From: Petrolisthes cinctipes
Taxonomy: Eukaryota > Arthropoda > Malacostraca > Decapoda > Porcellanidae
DNA length: 64,000 nucleotides
Reading direction: 5' to 3'
Assembly: GCA_033782935.1 (NCBI GenBank)
Contig: JAWQEG010001306.1
Span: 1,240,001-1,304,000, forward strand
The notes below the pieces were generated by a model. It ran no database searches and was not told where the DNA came from. It saw only the letters and a program-made list of their open reading frames with translations. How positions within the stretch are numbered: the first letter of the stretch is position 1; the number at the start of each line of letters is the position of its first letter. Made by a program: the position numbers and the translations under genes. Positions 1-12,500 of the stretch are shown here, piece by piece.

Positions 1-1189
1 ATTTTGGGGTTCCAGAAGCAATCTGTACATGCCTACTCAGTGGTAGAATATTTTCAAAATATAGGCTAAAAACATGCTAAAAATCGATCTTTTAGGTGCC
101 AAAAAGTCGATATCTCAAATTCAGTCCCAAAACACCCGTAAGTTCGATATTTAGGGGTCCCAGAAGCGATCTGTACATGCCTACTCCGTGTTAGAGTATT
201 TTCAAAATACATGCTCAAAACATACTGAAAATCGATCTTTTAGGTGCACAAAAGTCGATATGTGCATGCATCTTCAGTACCCGTTTATATCTCAAATTCA
301 GGCTCAAAACACCCGAAAATTCAATATTTTGGGGTCCCAGAAGCAATCTGTACATGCCTACTCAGTGCTAGAATATTTTCAAAATATAGGCTAAAAACAT
401 GCTAAAAATCGATCTTTTAGGTGCCAAAAAGTCGATATCTCAAATTCAGTCCGAAAACACCCAAAAATTCGATATTTAGAGGTCCCAGAAGGTTTCTGTA
501 TATGCCTACTCCGTGTTAGAGTATTTTCAAAATACAGGCCAAAAACATACTGAAAATCGATCTTTTAGTTGCCCAAAAGTCGATATGTGCATGCATATTC
601 TGTACCCGTTTATATCTCAAATTCTTGCCCTAAACACCCGAAAATTCGATATTTTGGGGTCCCAGAAGCGATCTGTACATGCCTACTCTGTGTTAGAGTA
701 TTTTCAAAATTCAGGCTCAAAACATGCTGAAAATCGATATTTTTGGTGCCCAAAGTCAATATGTGCATGTATCTTCTGTACCCGTTTATATCTCAAATTC
801 AAGCTCAAAACACCCGAAAATTCAATATTTTGGGGTCCCAGAAGCAATCTGTACATGCCTACTCAGTGCTAGAGTATTTTCAAAATACAGGCCCAAAACA
901 TGCTGAAAATCGATATTTTAGATGCCCAAAGTCAATATGTGCATGTATCTTCTGTACCCGTTTATATCTCAAATTCAGGCTCAAAACACCCGAAAATTCA
1001 ATATTTTGGGGTCCCAGAAGCAATCTGTACATGCTTACACAGTGCTAGAATATTTTCAAAATATAGGCTAAAAACATGCTAAAAATCGACATTTTAGGTG
1101 CCAAAAAATCGATATCTCAAATTCAGTCCCAAAACACCCGAAAATTCGATATTTAGAGGTCCCAGAAGGTATCTGTACATGCCTACTCC

Positions 1190-1366
1190 GTGTTAGAGTA
1201 TTTTCAAAATACAGGCCAAAAACATACTGAAAATCGATCTCTTAGGTGCCCAAAAGTCGATATGTGCATGCATCTTCTGTACCCGTTTATATCTCAAATT
1301 CTGGCCCTAAACACCCTAAAATTCGATATTTTGGGGTCCCAGAAGCGATCTGTACATGCCTACTCC
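1190..1366. repeat. Satellite monomer type A (177 bp), exemplar
   Basis: Representative A monomer. Diagnostic features are 'ccgtgttagag' at the start, 'acatactgaaaatcgatc', 'gcccaaaagtcgatatgtg', 'ctggccctaaac' and 'agaagcgatctg'. It carries the 15-bp palindrome GTATTTTCAAAATAC near the start and the 8-bp palindrome TGCATGCA in the middle. A variant with 'gtgcacaaaagtcg' and 'cttcagtacccg' also occupies this slot in many units. Confidence 0.9.
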
Positions 1367-1542
1367 GTGTTAGAGTAATTTCAAAATTCAGGCCCAAAAC
1401 ATGCTAAAAATCGATATTTTAGATGCCCAAAGTCAATATGTGCATGTATCTTCTGTACCCGTTTATATCTCAAATTCAGGCTCAAAACACCCGAAAATTC
1501 AATATTTTGGGGTCCCAGAAGCAATCTGTACATGCTTACACA
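1367..1542. repeat. Satellite monomer type B (176 bp), exemplar
   Basis: Representative B monomer. Diagnostic features are 'aacatgctgaaaatcgatat' or the 'ctaaaaatcg' variant, 'gatgcccaaagtcaatatg' (one A fewer than type A, giving 176 bp), 'caggctcaaaacacc' and 'agaagcaatctg'. Two B sub-forms exist: 'atattttagatgccc' and 'atatttttggtgccc'. They alternate between neighbouring units and are useful for tracing unequal exchange. Confidence 0.9.
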
Positions 1543-1690
1543 GTGCTAGAATATTTTCAAAATATAGGCTAAAAACATGCTAAAAATCGACATTTTAGGT
1601 GCCAAAAAATCGATATCTCAAATTCAGTCCCAAAACACCCGAAAATTCGATATTTAGAGGTCCCAGAAGGTATCTGTACATGCCTACTCC
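1543..1690. repeat. Satellite monomer type C (148 bp), exemplar with 29-bp deletion
   Basis: Representative C monomer. It starts 'gtgctagaatattttc', contains 'ataggctaaaaacatgc', and reads 'gatatctcaaattc' where A and B have 29 further bases between the two ATAT motifs. It contains the palindrome ATATTTTCAAAATAT, the type of site into which the retrotransposon at 39161 is inserted. Diagnostic end: 'agaaggtatctgtac' or 'agaagcgatctgtac'. Confidence 0.9.
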
Positions 1691-4600
1691 GTGTTAGAGT
1701 ATTTTCAAAATACAGGCCAAAAACATACTGAAAATCGATCTCTTAGGTGCCCAAAAGTCGATATGTGCATGCATCTTCTGTACCCGTTTATATCTCAAAT
1801 TCTGGCCCTAAACACCCTAAAATTCGATATTTTGGGGTCCCAGAAGCGATCTGTACATGCCTACTCCGTGTTAGAGTAATTTCAAAATTCAGGCCCAAAA
1901 CATGCTAAAAATCGATATTTTAGATGCCCAAAGTCAATATGTGCATGTATCTTCTGTACCCGTTTATATCTCAAATTCAGGCTCAAAACACCCGAAAATT
2001 CAATATTTTGGTGTCCCAGAAGCAATCTGTACATGCCTACACAGTGCTAGAATATTTTCAAAATATAGGCTAAAAACATGCTAAAAATCGACATTTTAGG
2101 TGCCAAAAAATCGACATCTCAAATTCAGTCCCAAAACACCCGAAAATTCGATATTTAGAGGTCCCAGAAGGTATCTGTACATGCCTACTCCGTGTTAGAG
2201 TATTTTCAAAATACATGCTCAAAACATACTGAAAATCGATCTTTTAGGTGCACAAAAGTCGATATGTGCATGCATCTTCAGTACCCGTTTATATCTCAAA
2301 TTCAGGCTCAAAACACCCGAAAATTCAATATTTTGGTGTCCCAGAAGCAATCTGTACATGCCTACACAGTGCTAGAATATTTTCAAAATATAGGCTAAAA
2401 ACATGCTAAAAATCGACATTTTAGGTGCCAAAAAATCGACATCTCAAATTCAGTCCCAAAACACCCGAAAATTCGATATTTAGAGGTCCCAGAAGGTATC
2501 TGTACATGCATACTCCGTGTTAGAGTATTTTCAAAATACAGGCCAAAAACATACTGAAAATCGATCTTTTAGGTGCCCAAAAGTCGATATGTGCATGCAT
2601 CTTCTGTACCCGTTTATATCTCAAATTCTGGCCCTAAACACCCGAAAATTCGATATTTTGGGGTCCCAGAAGCGATCTGTACATGCCTACTCCGTGTTAG
2701 AGTATTTTCAAAATTCAGGCCCAAAACATGCTGAAAATCGATATTTTTGGTGCCCAAAGTCAATATGTGCATGTATCTTCTGTACCCGTTTATATCTCAA
2801 ATTCAGGCTCAAAACACCCGAAAATTCAATATTTTGGAGTTCCAGAAGCAATCTGTACATGCCTACTCAGTGCTAGAATATTTTCAAAATATAGGCTAAA
2901 AACATGCTAAAAATCGACATTTTAGGTGCCAAAAAATCGACATCTCAAATTCAGTCCCAAAACACCCGAAAATTCGATATTTAGAGGTCCCAGAAGGTAT
3001 CTGTACATGCATACTCCGTGTTAGAGTATTTTCAAAATACAGGCCAAAAAAACATACTGAAAATCGATCTTTTAGGTGCCCAAAAGTCGATATATGCATG
3101 CATCTTCTGTACCCGTTTATATCTCAAATTCTGGCCCTAAACACCCGAAAATTCGATATTTTGGGGTCCCAGAAGCGATCTGTACATGCCTACTCCGTGT
3201 TAGAGTATTTTCAAAATTCAGGCCCAAAACATGCTGAAAATCGATATTTTTGGTGCCCAAAGTCAATATGTGCATGTATCTTCTGTACCCGTTTATATCT
3301 CAAATTCAGGCTCAAAACACCCGAAAATTCAATATTTTGGAGTTCCAGAAGCAATCTGTACATGCCTACTCAGTGCTAGAATATTTTCAAAATATAGGCT
3401 AAAAACATGCTAAAAATCGATCTTTTAGGTGCCAAAAAGTCGATATCTCAAATTCAGTTCCAAAACACCCGAAAGTTCGATATTTAGGGGTCCCAGAAGC
3501 GATCTGTACATGCCTACTCCGTGTTAGAGTATTTTCAAAATACATGCTCAAAACATACTGAAAATCGATCTTTTAGGTGCACAAAAGTCGATATGTGCAT
3601 GCATCTTCAGTACCCGTTTATATCTCAAATTCAGGCTCAAAACACCCGAAAATTCAATATTTTGGGGTCCCAGAAGCAATCTGTACATGCCTACTCAGTG
3701 CTAGAATATTTTCAAAATATAGGCTAAAAACATGCTAAAAATCGATCTTTTAGGTGCCAAAAAGTCGATATCTCAAATTCAGTCCGAAAACTCCCAAAAA
3801 TTCGATATTTAGAGGTCCCAGAAGGTTTCTGTACATGCCTACTCCGTGTTAGAGTATTTTCAAAATACAGGCCAAAAACATACTGAAAATCGATCTTTTA
3901 GGTGCCCAAAAGTCGATATGTGCATGCATATTCTGTACCCGTTTATATCTCAAATTCTGGCCCTAAACACCCGAAAATTCGATATTTTGGGGTCCCAGAA
4001 GCGATCTGTACATGCCTACTCTGTGTTAGAGTATTTTCAAAATTCAGGCTCAAAACATGCTGAAAATCGATATTTTTGGTGCCCAAAGTCAATATGTGCA
4101 TGTATCTTCTGTACCCGTTTATATCTCAAATTCAAGCTCAAAACACCCGAAAATTCAATATTTTGGGGTCCCAGAAGCAATCTGTACATGCCTACTCAGT
4201 GCTAGAGTATTTTCAAAATACAGGCCCAAAACATGCTGAAAATCGATATTTTAGATGCCCAAAGTCAATATGTGCATGTATCTTCTGTACCCGTTTATAT
4301 CTCAAATTCAGGCTCAAAACACCCGAAAATTCAATATTTTGGGGTCCCAGAAGCAATCTGTACATGCTTACACAGTGCTAGAATATTTTCAAAATATAGG
4401 CTAAAAACATGCTAAAAATCGACATTTTAGGTGCCAAAAAATCGATATCTCAAATTCAGTCCCAAAACACCCGAAAATTCGATATTTAGAGGTCCCAGAA
4501 GGTATCTGTACATGCCTACTCCGTGTTAGAGTATTTTCAAAATACAGGCCAAAAACATACTGAAAATCGATCTCTTAGGTGCCCAAAAGTCGATATGTGC

Positions 4601-6518
4601 ATGCATCTTCTGTACCCGTTTATATCTCAAATTCTGGCCCTAAACACCCTAAAATTCGATATTTTGGGGTCCCAGAAGCGATCTGTACATGCCTACTCCG
4701 TGTTAGAGTAATTTCAAAATTCAGGCCCAAAACATGCTAAAAATCGATATTTTAGATGCCCAAAGTCAATATGTGCATGTATCTTCTGTACCCGTTTATA
4801 TCTCAAATTCAGGCTCAAAACACCCGAAAATTCAATATTTTGGTGTCCCAGAAGCAATCTGTACATGCCTACACAGTGCTAGAATATTTTCAAAATATAG
4901 GCTAAAAACATGCTAAAAATCGACATTTTAGGTGCCAAAAAATCGACATCTCAAATTCAGTCCCAAAACACCCGAAAATTCGATATTTAGAGGTCCCAGA
5001 AGGTATCTGTACATGCATACTCCGTGTTAGAGTATTTTCAAAATACAGGCCAAAAAAACATACTGAAAATCGATCTTTTAGGTGCCCAAAAGTCGATATG
5101 TGCATGCATCTTCTGTACCCGTTTATATCTCAAATTCTGGCCCTAAACACCCGAAAATTCGATATTTTGGGGTCCCAGAAGCGATCTGTACATGCCTACT
5201 CCGTGTTAGAGTATTTTCAAAATTCAGGCCCAAAACATGCTGAAAATCGATATTTTTGGTGCCCAAAGTCAATATGTGCATGTATCTTCTGTACCCGTTT
5301 ATATCTCAAATTCAGGCTCAAAACACCCGAAAATTCAATATTTTGGAGTTCCAGAAGCAATCTGTACATGCCTACTCAGTGTTAGAATATTTTCAAAATA
5401 TAGGCTAAAAACATGCTAAAAATCGATCTTTTAGGTGCCAAAAAGTCGATATCTCAAATTCAGTCCCAAAACACCCGAAAGTTCGATATTTAGGGGTCCC
5501 AGAAGCGATCTGTACATGCCTACTCCGTGTTAGAGTATTTTCAAAATACATGCTCAAAACATACTGAAAATCGATCTTTTAGGTGCACAAAAGTCGATAT
5601 GTGCATGCATCTTCAGTACCCGTTTATATCTCAAATTCAGGCTCAAAACACCCGAAAATTCAATATTTTGGGGTCCCAGAAGCAATCTGTACATGCCTAT
5701 TCAGTGTTAGAGTATTTTCAAAATACTGGCCCAAAACATGCTGAAAATCGATATTTTAGATGCCCAAAGTCAATATGTGCATGTATCTTCTGTACCCGTT
5801 TATATCTCAAATTCAGGCTCAAAACACCCTAAAATTCAATATTTTGGGGTCCCAGAAGCAATCTGTACATGCCTACACAGTGCTAGAATATTTTCAAAAT
5901 ATAGGCTAAAAACATGCTAAAAATCGACATTTTAGGTGCCAAAAAATCGATATCTCAAATTCAGTCCCAAAACACCCGAAAATTCGATATTTAGAAGTCC
6001 CAGAAGGTATCTGTACATGCCTACTCCGTATTAGAGTATTTTCAAAATACAGGCCAAAAACATACTGAAAATCGATCTTTTAGGTGCCCAAAAGTCGATA
6101 TGTGCATGCATCTTCTGTACCCGTTTATATCTCAAATTCTGGCCCTAAACACCCGAAAATTCGATATTTTGGGGTCCCAGAAGCGATCTGTACATGCCTA
6201 CTCCGTGTTAGAGTATTTTCAAAATTCAGGCCCAAAACATGCTGAAAATCGATATTTTTGGTGCCCAAAGTCAATATGTGCATGTATCTTCTGTACCCGT
6301 TTATATCTCAAATTCTTGCTCAAAACACCCGAAAATTCAATATTTTGGGCTCCCAGAAGCAATCTGTACAGTGCTAGAATATTTTCAAAATATAGGCTAA
6401 AAACATGCTAAAAATCGATCTTTTAGGTGCCAAAAAGTCGATATCTCAAATTCAGTCCCAAAACACCCGAAAATTTGATATTTAGGGGTCCCAGAAGCGA
6501 TCTGTACATGCCTACTCC

Positions 6519-9500
6519 GTGTTAGAGTATTTTCAAAATACATGCTCAAAACATACTGAAAATCGATCTTTTAGGTGCACAAAAGTCGATATGTGCATGC
6601 ATCTTCAGTACCCGTTTATATCTCAAATTCAGGCTCAAAACACCCGAAAATTCAATATTTTGGGGTCCCAGAAGCAATCTGTACATGCCTACTCAGTGTT
6701 AGAGTATTTTCAAATTACAGGCTCAAAACATGCTGAAAATCGATATTTTAGATGCCCAAAGTCAATATGTTCATGTATCTTCTGTACCCGTTTATATCTC
6801 AAATTCAGGCTCAAAACACCCGAAAATTCAATATTTTGGGGTCCCAGAAGCAATTTGTACATGCCTACACAGTGCTAGAATATTTTCAAAATACAGGCCC
6901 AAAACATGCTAAAAATCGACATTTTAGGTGCCAAAAAATCGATATCTCAAATTCAGTCCCAAAACACCCGAAAATTCGATATTTAGAGGCCCCAGAAGGT
7001 ATCTGTACATGCCTACTCTGTGTTAGAGTATTTTCAAAATACAGGCCAAAAACATACTGAAAATCGATCTTTTAGGTGCACAAAAGTCGATATGTGCATG
7101 CATCTTCTGTACCCGTTTATATCTCAAATTCTGGCCCTAAACACCCGAAAATTCGATATTTTGGGGTCCCAGAAGCGATCTGTACATGCCTACTCCGTGT
7201 TAGAGTATTTTCAAAATACAGGCCCAAAACATGCTGAAAATCGATATATTTGGTGCCCAAAGTCAGTATGTGCATGTATCTTCTGTACCCGTTTATATCT
7301 CAAATTCAGGCTCAAAACACCCGAAAATTCAATATTTTGGGGTCCCAGAAGCAATCTGTACATGCCTACTCAGTGCTAGAATATTTTCAAAATATAGGCT
7401 AAAAACATGCTAAAAATCGATCTTTTAGGTGCCAAAAAGTCGATATCTCAAATTCAGTCCCAAAACACCCGAAAATTCGATATTTAGAGGTCCCAGAAGG
7501 TTTCTGTACATGCCTACTCCGTGTTAGAGTATTTTCAAAATACAGGCCAAAAACATACTGAAAATCGATCTTTTAGGTGCCCAAAAGTCGATATGTGCAT
7601 GCATCTTCTGTACCCGTTTATATCTCAAATTCTTGCCCTAAACACCCGAAAATTCGATATTTTGGGGTCCCAGAAGCGATCTGTACATGCCTACTTTGTG
7701 TTAGAGTATTTTCAAAATTCTGGCTCAAAACATGCTGAAAATCGATATTTTTGGTGCCCAAAGTCAATATGTGCATGTATCTTCTGTACCCGTTTATATC
7801 TCAAATTCAAGCTCAAAACACCCGAAAATTCAATATTTTGGGGTCCCAGAAGCAATCTGTACATGCCTACTCAGTGCTAGAATATTTTCAAAATATAGGC
7901 TAAAAACATGCTAAAAATCGACATTTTAGGTGCCAAAAAATCGATATCTCAAATTCAGTCCCAAAACACCCGAAAATTCGATATTTAGAGGTCCCAGAAG
8001 GTATCTGTACATGCCTTCTCCGTGTTAGAGTATTTTCAAAATACATGCAAAAAACATACTGAAAATCGATCTTTTAGGTGCCCAAAAGTCGATATGTGCA
8101 TGCATCTTCTGTACCCGTTTATATCTCAAATTCTAGCCCAAAACACCCGAAAATTCGATATTTTGGGGTCCCAGAAGCGATCTGTACATGCCTACTCAGT
8201 GTTAGAGTATTTTCAAAATACAGGCCCAAAACATGCTGAAAATCGATATTTTAGATGCCCAAAGTCAATATGTGCATGTATCTTCTGTACCCGTTTATAT
8301 CTCAAATTCAGGCTCAAAACACCCGAAAATTCAATATTTTGGGGTCCCAGAAGCAATCTGTACAGTGCTAGAATATTTTCAAAATATAGGCTAAAAACAT
8401 GCTAAAAATCGACATTTTAGGTGCCAAAAAATCGATATCTCAAATTCAGTCCCAAAACACCCGAAAATTCGATATTTAGAGGTCCCAGAAGGAATCTGTA
8501 CATGCCTTCTCCGTGTTAGAGTAATTTCAAAATACAGGCCAAAAACATACTGAAAATCGATCTTTTAGGTGCACAAAAGTCGATATGTGCATGAATCTTC
8601 AGTACCCGTTTATATCTCAGATTCAGGCTGAAAACACCCGAAAATTCAATATTTTGGGGTCCCAGAAGCAATCTGTACATGCCTACTCAGTGTTACAGTA
8701 TTTTCAAAATACAGGCCCAAAACATGCTGAAAATCGATATTTTAGATGCCCAAAGTCAATATGTGCATGTATCTTCTGTACCCGTTTATATCTCAAATTC
8801 AGGCTCAAAACACCCGAAAATTCAATATTTTGGGGTCCCATAAGCAATCTGTACATGCTTACACAGTGCTAGAATATTTTCAAAATATAGGCTAAAAACA
8901 TGCTAAAAATCGACATTTTAGGTGCCAAAAAATCGATATCTCAAATTCAGTCCCAAAACACCCGAAAATTCGATATTTAGAGGTCCCAGAAGGTATCTGT
9001 ACATGCCTACTCCGTGTTAGAGTATTTTCAAAATACAGGCCAAAAACATACTGAAAATCGATCTCTTAGGTGCCCAAAAGTCGATATGTGCATGCATCTT
9101 CTGTACCCGTTTATATCTCAAATTCTGGCCCTAAACACCCTAAAATTCGATATTTTGGGGTCCCAGAAGCGATCTGTACATGCCTACTCCGTGTTAGAGT
9201 ATTTTCAAAATTCAGGCCCAAAACATGCTAAAAATCGATATTTTAGATGCCCAAAGTCAATATGTGCATGTATCTTCTGTACCCGTTTATATCTCAAATT
9301 CAGGCTCAAAACACCCGAAAATTCAATATTTTGGTGTCCCAGAAGCAATCTGTACATGCCTACACAGTGCTAGAATATTTTCAAAATATAGGCTAAAAAC
9401 ATGCTAAAAATCGACATTTTAGGTGCCAAAAAATCGACATCTCAAATTCAGTCCCAAAACACCCGAAAATTCGATATTTAGAGGTTCCAGAAGGTATCTG

Positions 9501-12500
9501 TACATGCATACTCCGTGTTAGAGTATTTTCAAAATACAGGCCAAAAACATACTGAAAATCGATCTTTTAGGTGCCCAAAAGTCGATATGTGCATGCATCT
9601 TCTGTACCCGTTTATATCTCAAATTCTGGCCCTAAACACCCGAAAATTCGATATTTTGGGGTCCCAGAAGCGATCTGTACATGCATACTACGTGTTAGAG
9701 TATTTTCAAAATTCAGGCCCAAAACATGCTGAAAATCGATATTTTTGGTGCCCAAAGTCAATATGTGCATGTATCTTCTGTACCCGTTTATATCTCAAAT
9801 TCAGGCTCAAAACACCCGAAATTTTGGGGGCCCAGAAGCAATCTGTACAGTGCTAGAATATTTTCAAAATATAGGCTAAAAACATGGTAAAAATCGATCT
9901 TTTAGGTGCCAAAAAGTCGATATCTCAAATTCAGTCCCAAAACACCCGAAAATTCGACATTTAGAGGTCCCAGAAGCGATCTGTACATGCCTACTCCGTG
10001 TTAGAGTATTTTCAAAATACTTGCTCAAAACATACTGAAAATCGATCTTTTAGGTGCACAAAAGTCGATATGTGCATGCATCTTCAGTACCCGTTTATAT
10101 CTCAAATTCAGGCTCAAAACACCCGAAAATTCAATATTTTGGGGTCCCAGAAGCAATCTGTACATGCCTACTCAGTGTTAGAGTATTTTCAAAATACAGG
10201 CCCAAAACATGCTGAAAATCGATATTTTAGATGCCCAAAGTCAATATGTGCATGTATCTTCTGTACCCGTTTATATCTCAAATTCAGGCTCAAAACACCC
10301 GAAAATTCAATATTTTGGGGTCCCAGAATCAATTTGTACATGCCTACACAGTGCTAGAATATTTTCAAAATACAGGCCCAAAACATGCTAAAAATCGACA
10401 TTTTAGGTGCCAAAAAATCGATATCTCAAATTCAGTCCCAAAACACCCGAAAATTCGATATTTAGAGGCCCCAGAAGGTATCTGTACATGCCTACTCCGT
10501 GTTAGAGTATTTTCAAAATACAGGCCAAAAACATACTGAAAATCGATCTTTTAGGTGCCCAAAAGTCGATATGTGCATGCATCTTCTGTACCCGTTTATA
10601 TCTCAAATTCTGGCCCTAAACACCCGAAAATTCGATATTTTGGGGTCCCAGAAGCGATCTGTACATGCCTACTCCGTGTTAGAGTATTTTCAAAATACAG
10701 GCCCAAAACATGCTGAAAATCGATATATTTGGTGCCCAAAGTCAGTATGTGCATGTATCTTCTGTACCCGTTTATATCTCAAATTCAGGCTCAAAACACC
10801 CGAAAATTCAATATTTTGGGGTCCCAGAAGCAATCTGTACATGCCTACTCAGTGCTAGAATATTTTCAAAATATAGGCTAAAAACATGCTAAAAATCGAT
10901 CTTTTAGGTGCCAAAAAGTCGATATCTCAAATTCAGTCCCAAAACACCCGAAAATTCGATATTTAGAGGTCCCAGAAGGTTTCTGTACATGCCTACTCTG
11001 TGTTAGAGTATTTTCAAAATACAGGCCAAAAACATACTGAAAATCGATCTTTTAGGTGCCCAAAAGTCGATATGTGCATGCATCTTCTGTACCCGTTTAT
11101 ATCTCAAATTCTTGCCCTAAACACCCGAAAATTCGATATTTTGGGGTCCCAGAAGCGATCTGTACATGCCTACTCTGTGTTAGAGTATTTTCAAAATTCA
11201 GGCTCAAAACATGCTGAAAATCGATATTTTTGGTGCCCAAAGTCAATATGTGCATGTATCTTCTGTACCCGTTTATATCTCAAATTCAAGCTCGAAACAC
11301 CCGAAAATTCAATATTTTGGGGTCCCAGAAGCAATCTGTACATGCCTACTCAGTGCTAGAATATTTTCAAAATATAGGCTAAAAACATGCTAAAAATCGA
11401 CATTTTAGGTGCCAAAAAATCGATATCTCAAATTCAGTCCCAAAACACCCGAAAATTCGATATTTAGAGGTCCCAGAAGGTATCTGTACATGCCTACTCC
11501 GTGTTAGAGTATTTTCAAAATACAGGCCAAAAACATACTGAAAATCGATCTTTTAGGTGCCCAAAAGTCGATATGTGCATGCATCTTCAGTACCCGTTTA
11601 TATCTCAAATTCTGGCCCAAAACACCCGAAAATTCGATATTTTGGGGTCCCAGAAGCGATCTGTACATGCCTACTCAGTGTTAGAGTATTTTCAAAATAC
11701 AGGCCCAAAACATGCTGAAAATCGATATTTTAGATGCCCAAAGTCAATATGTGCATGTATCTTCTGTACCCGTTTATATCTCAAATTCAGGCTCAAAACA
11801 CCCGAAAATTCAATATTTTGGGGTCCCAGAAGCAATCTGTACAGTGCTAGAATATTTTCAAAATATAGGCTAAAAACATGCTAAAAATCGACATTTTAGG
11901 TGCCAAAAAATCGATATCTCAAATTCAGTCCCAAAACACCCGAAAATTCGATATTTAGAGGTCCCAGAAGGTATCTGTACATGCCTTCTCCGTGTTAGAG
12001 TAATTTCAAAATACAGGCCAAAAACATACTGAAAATCGATCTTTTAGGTGCACAAAAGTCGATATGTGCATGCATCTTCAGTACCCGTTTATATCTCAAA
12101 TTCAGGCTGAAAACACCCGAAAATTCAATATTTTGGGGTCCCAGAAGCAATCTGTACATGCCTACTCAGTGTTAGAGTATTTTCAAAATACAGGCCCAAA
12201 ACATGCTGAAAATCGATATTTTAGATGCCCAAAGTCAATATGTGCATGTATCTTCTGTACCCGTTTATATCTCAAATTCAGGCTCAAAACACCCGAAAAT
12301 TCAATATTTTGGGGTCCCAGAAGCAATCTGTACATGCTTACACAGTGGTAGAATATTTTCAAAATATAGGCTAAAAACATGCTAAAAATCGACATTTTAG
12401 GTGCCAAAAAATCGATATCTCAAATTCAGTCCGAAAACACCCGAAAATTCGATATTTTGAGGTCCCAGAAGGTATCTGTACATGCCTACTCCGTGTTAGA

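Larger units (their letters stand above)
1..4823. repeat. Direct duplication of satellite blocks, 3333-bp offset
   Basis: Positions 1 to about 1490 recur at 3334 to about 4823 with the same order of monomer sub-variants (for example 188 and 3521, 513 and 3846, 900 and 4233, 1190 and 4523, all 3333 bp apart). A few single-base differences are visible, for example 'ggggttcc' versus 'ggagttcc' at the start. The matching order of rare variants indicates block duplication rather than chance similarity of monomers. The right limit is approximate. Confidence 0.8.

Noticed and set aside
1190..1690. CENP-B box in the satellite
   Set aside because: No match to the nTTCGnnnnAnnCGGGn core in the A, B or C monomers by eye. 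The TGCATGCA and ATCGAT dyads are not that motif.
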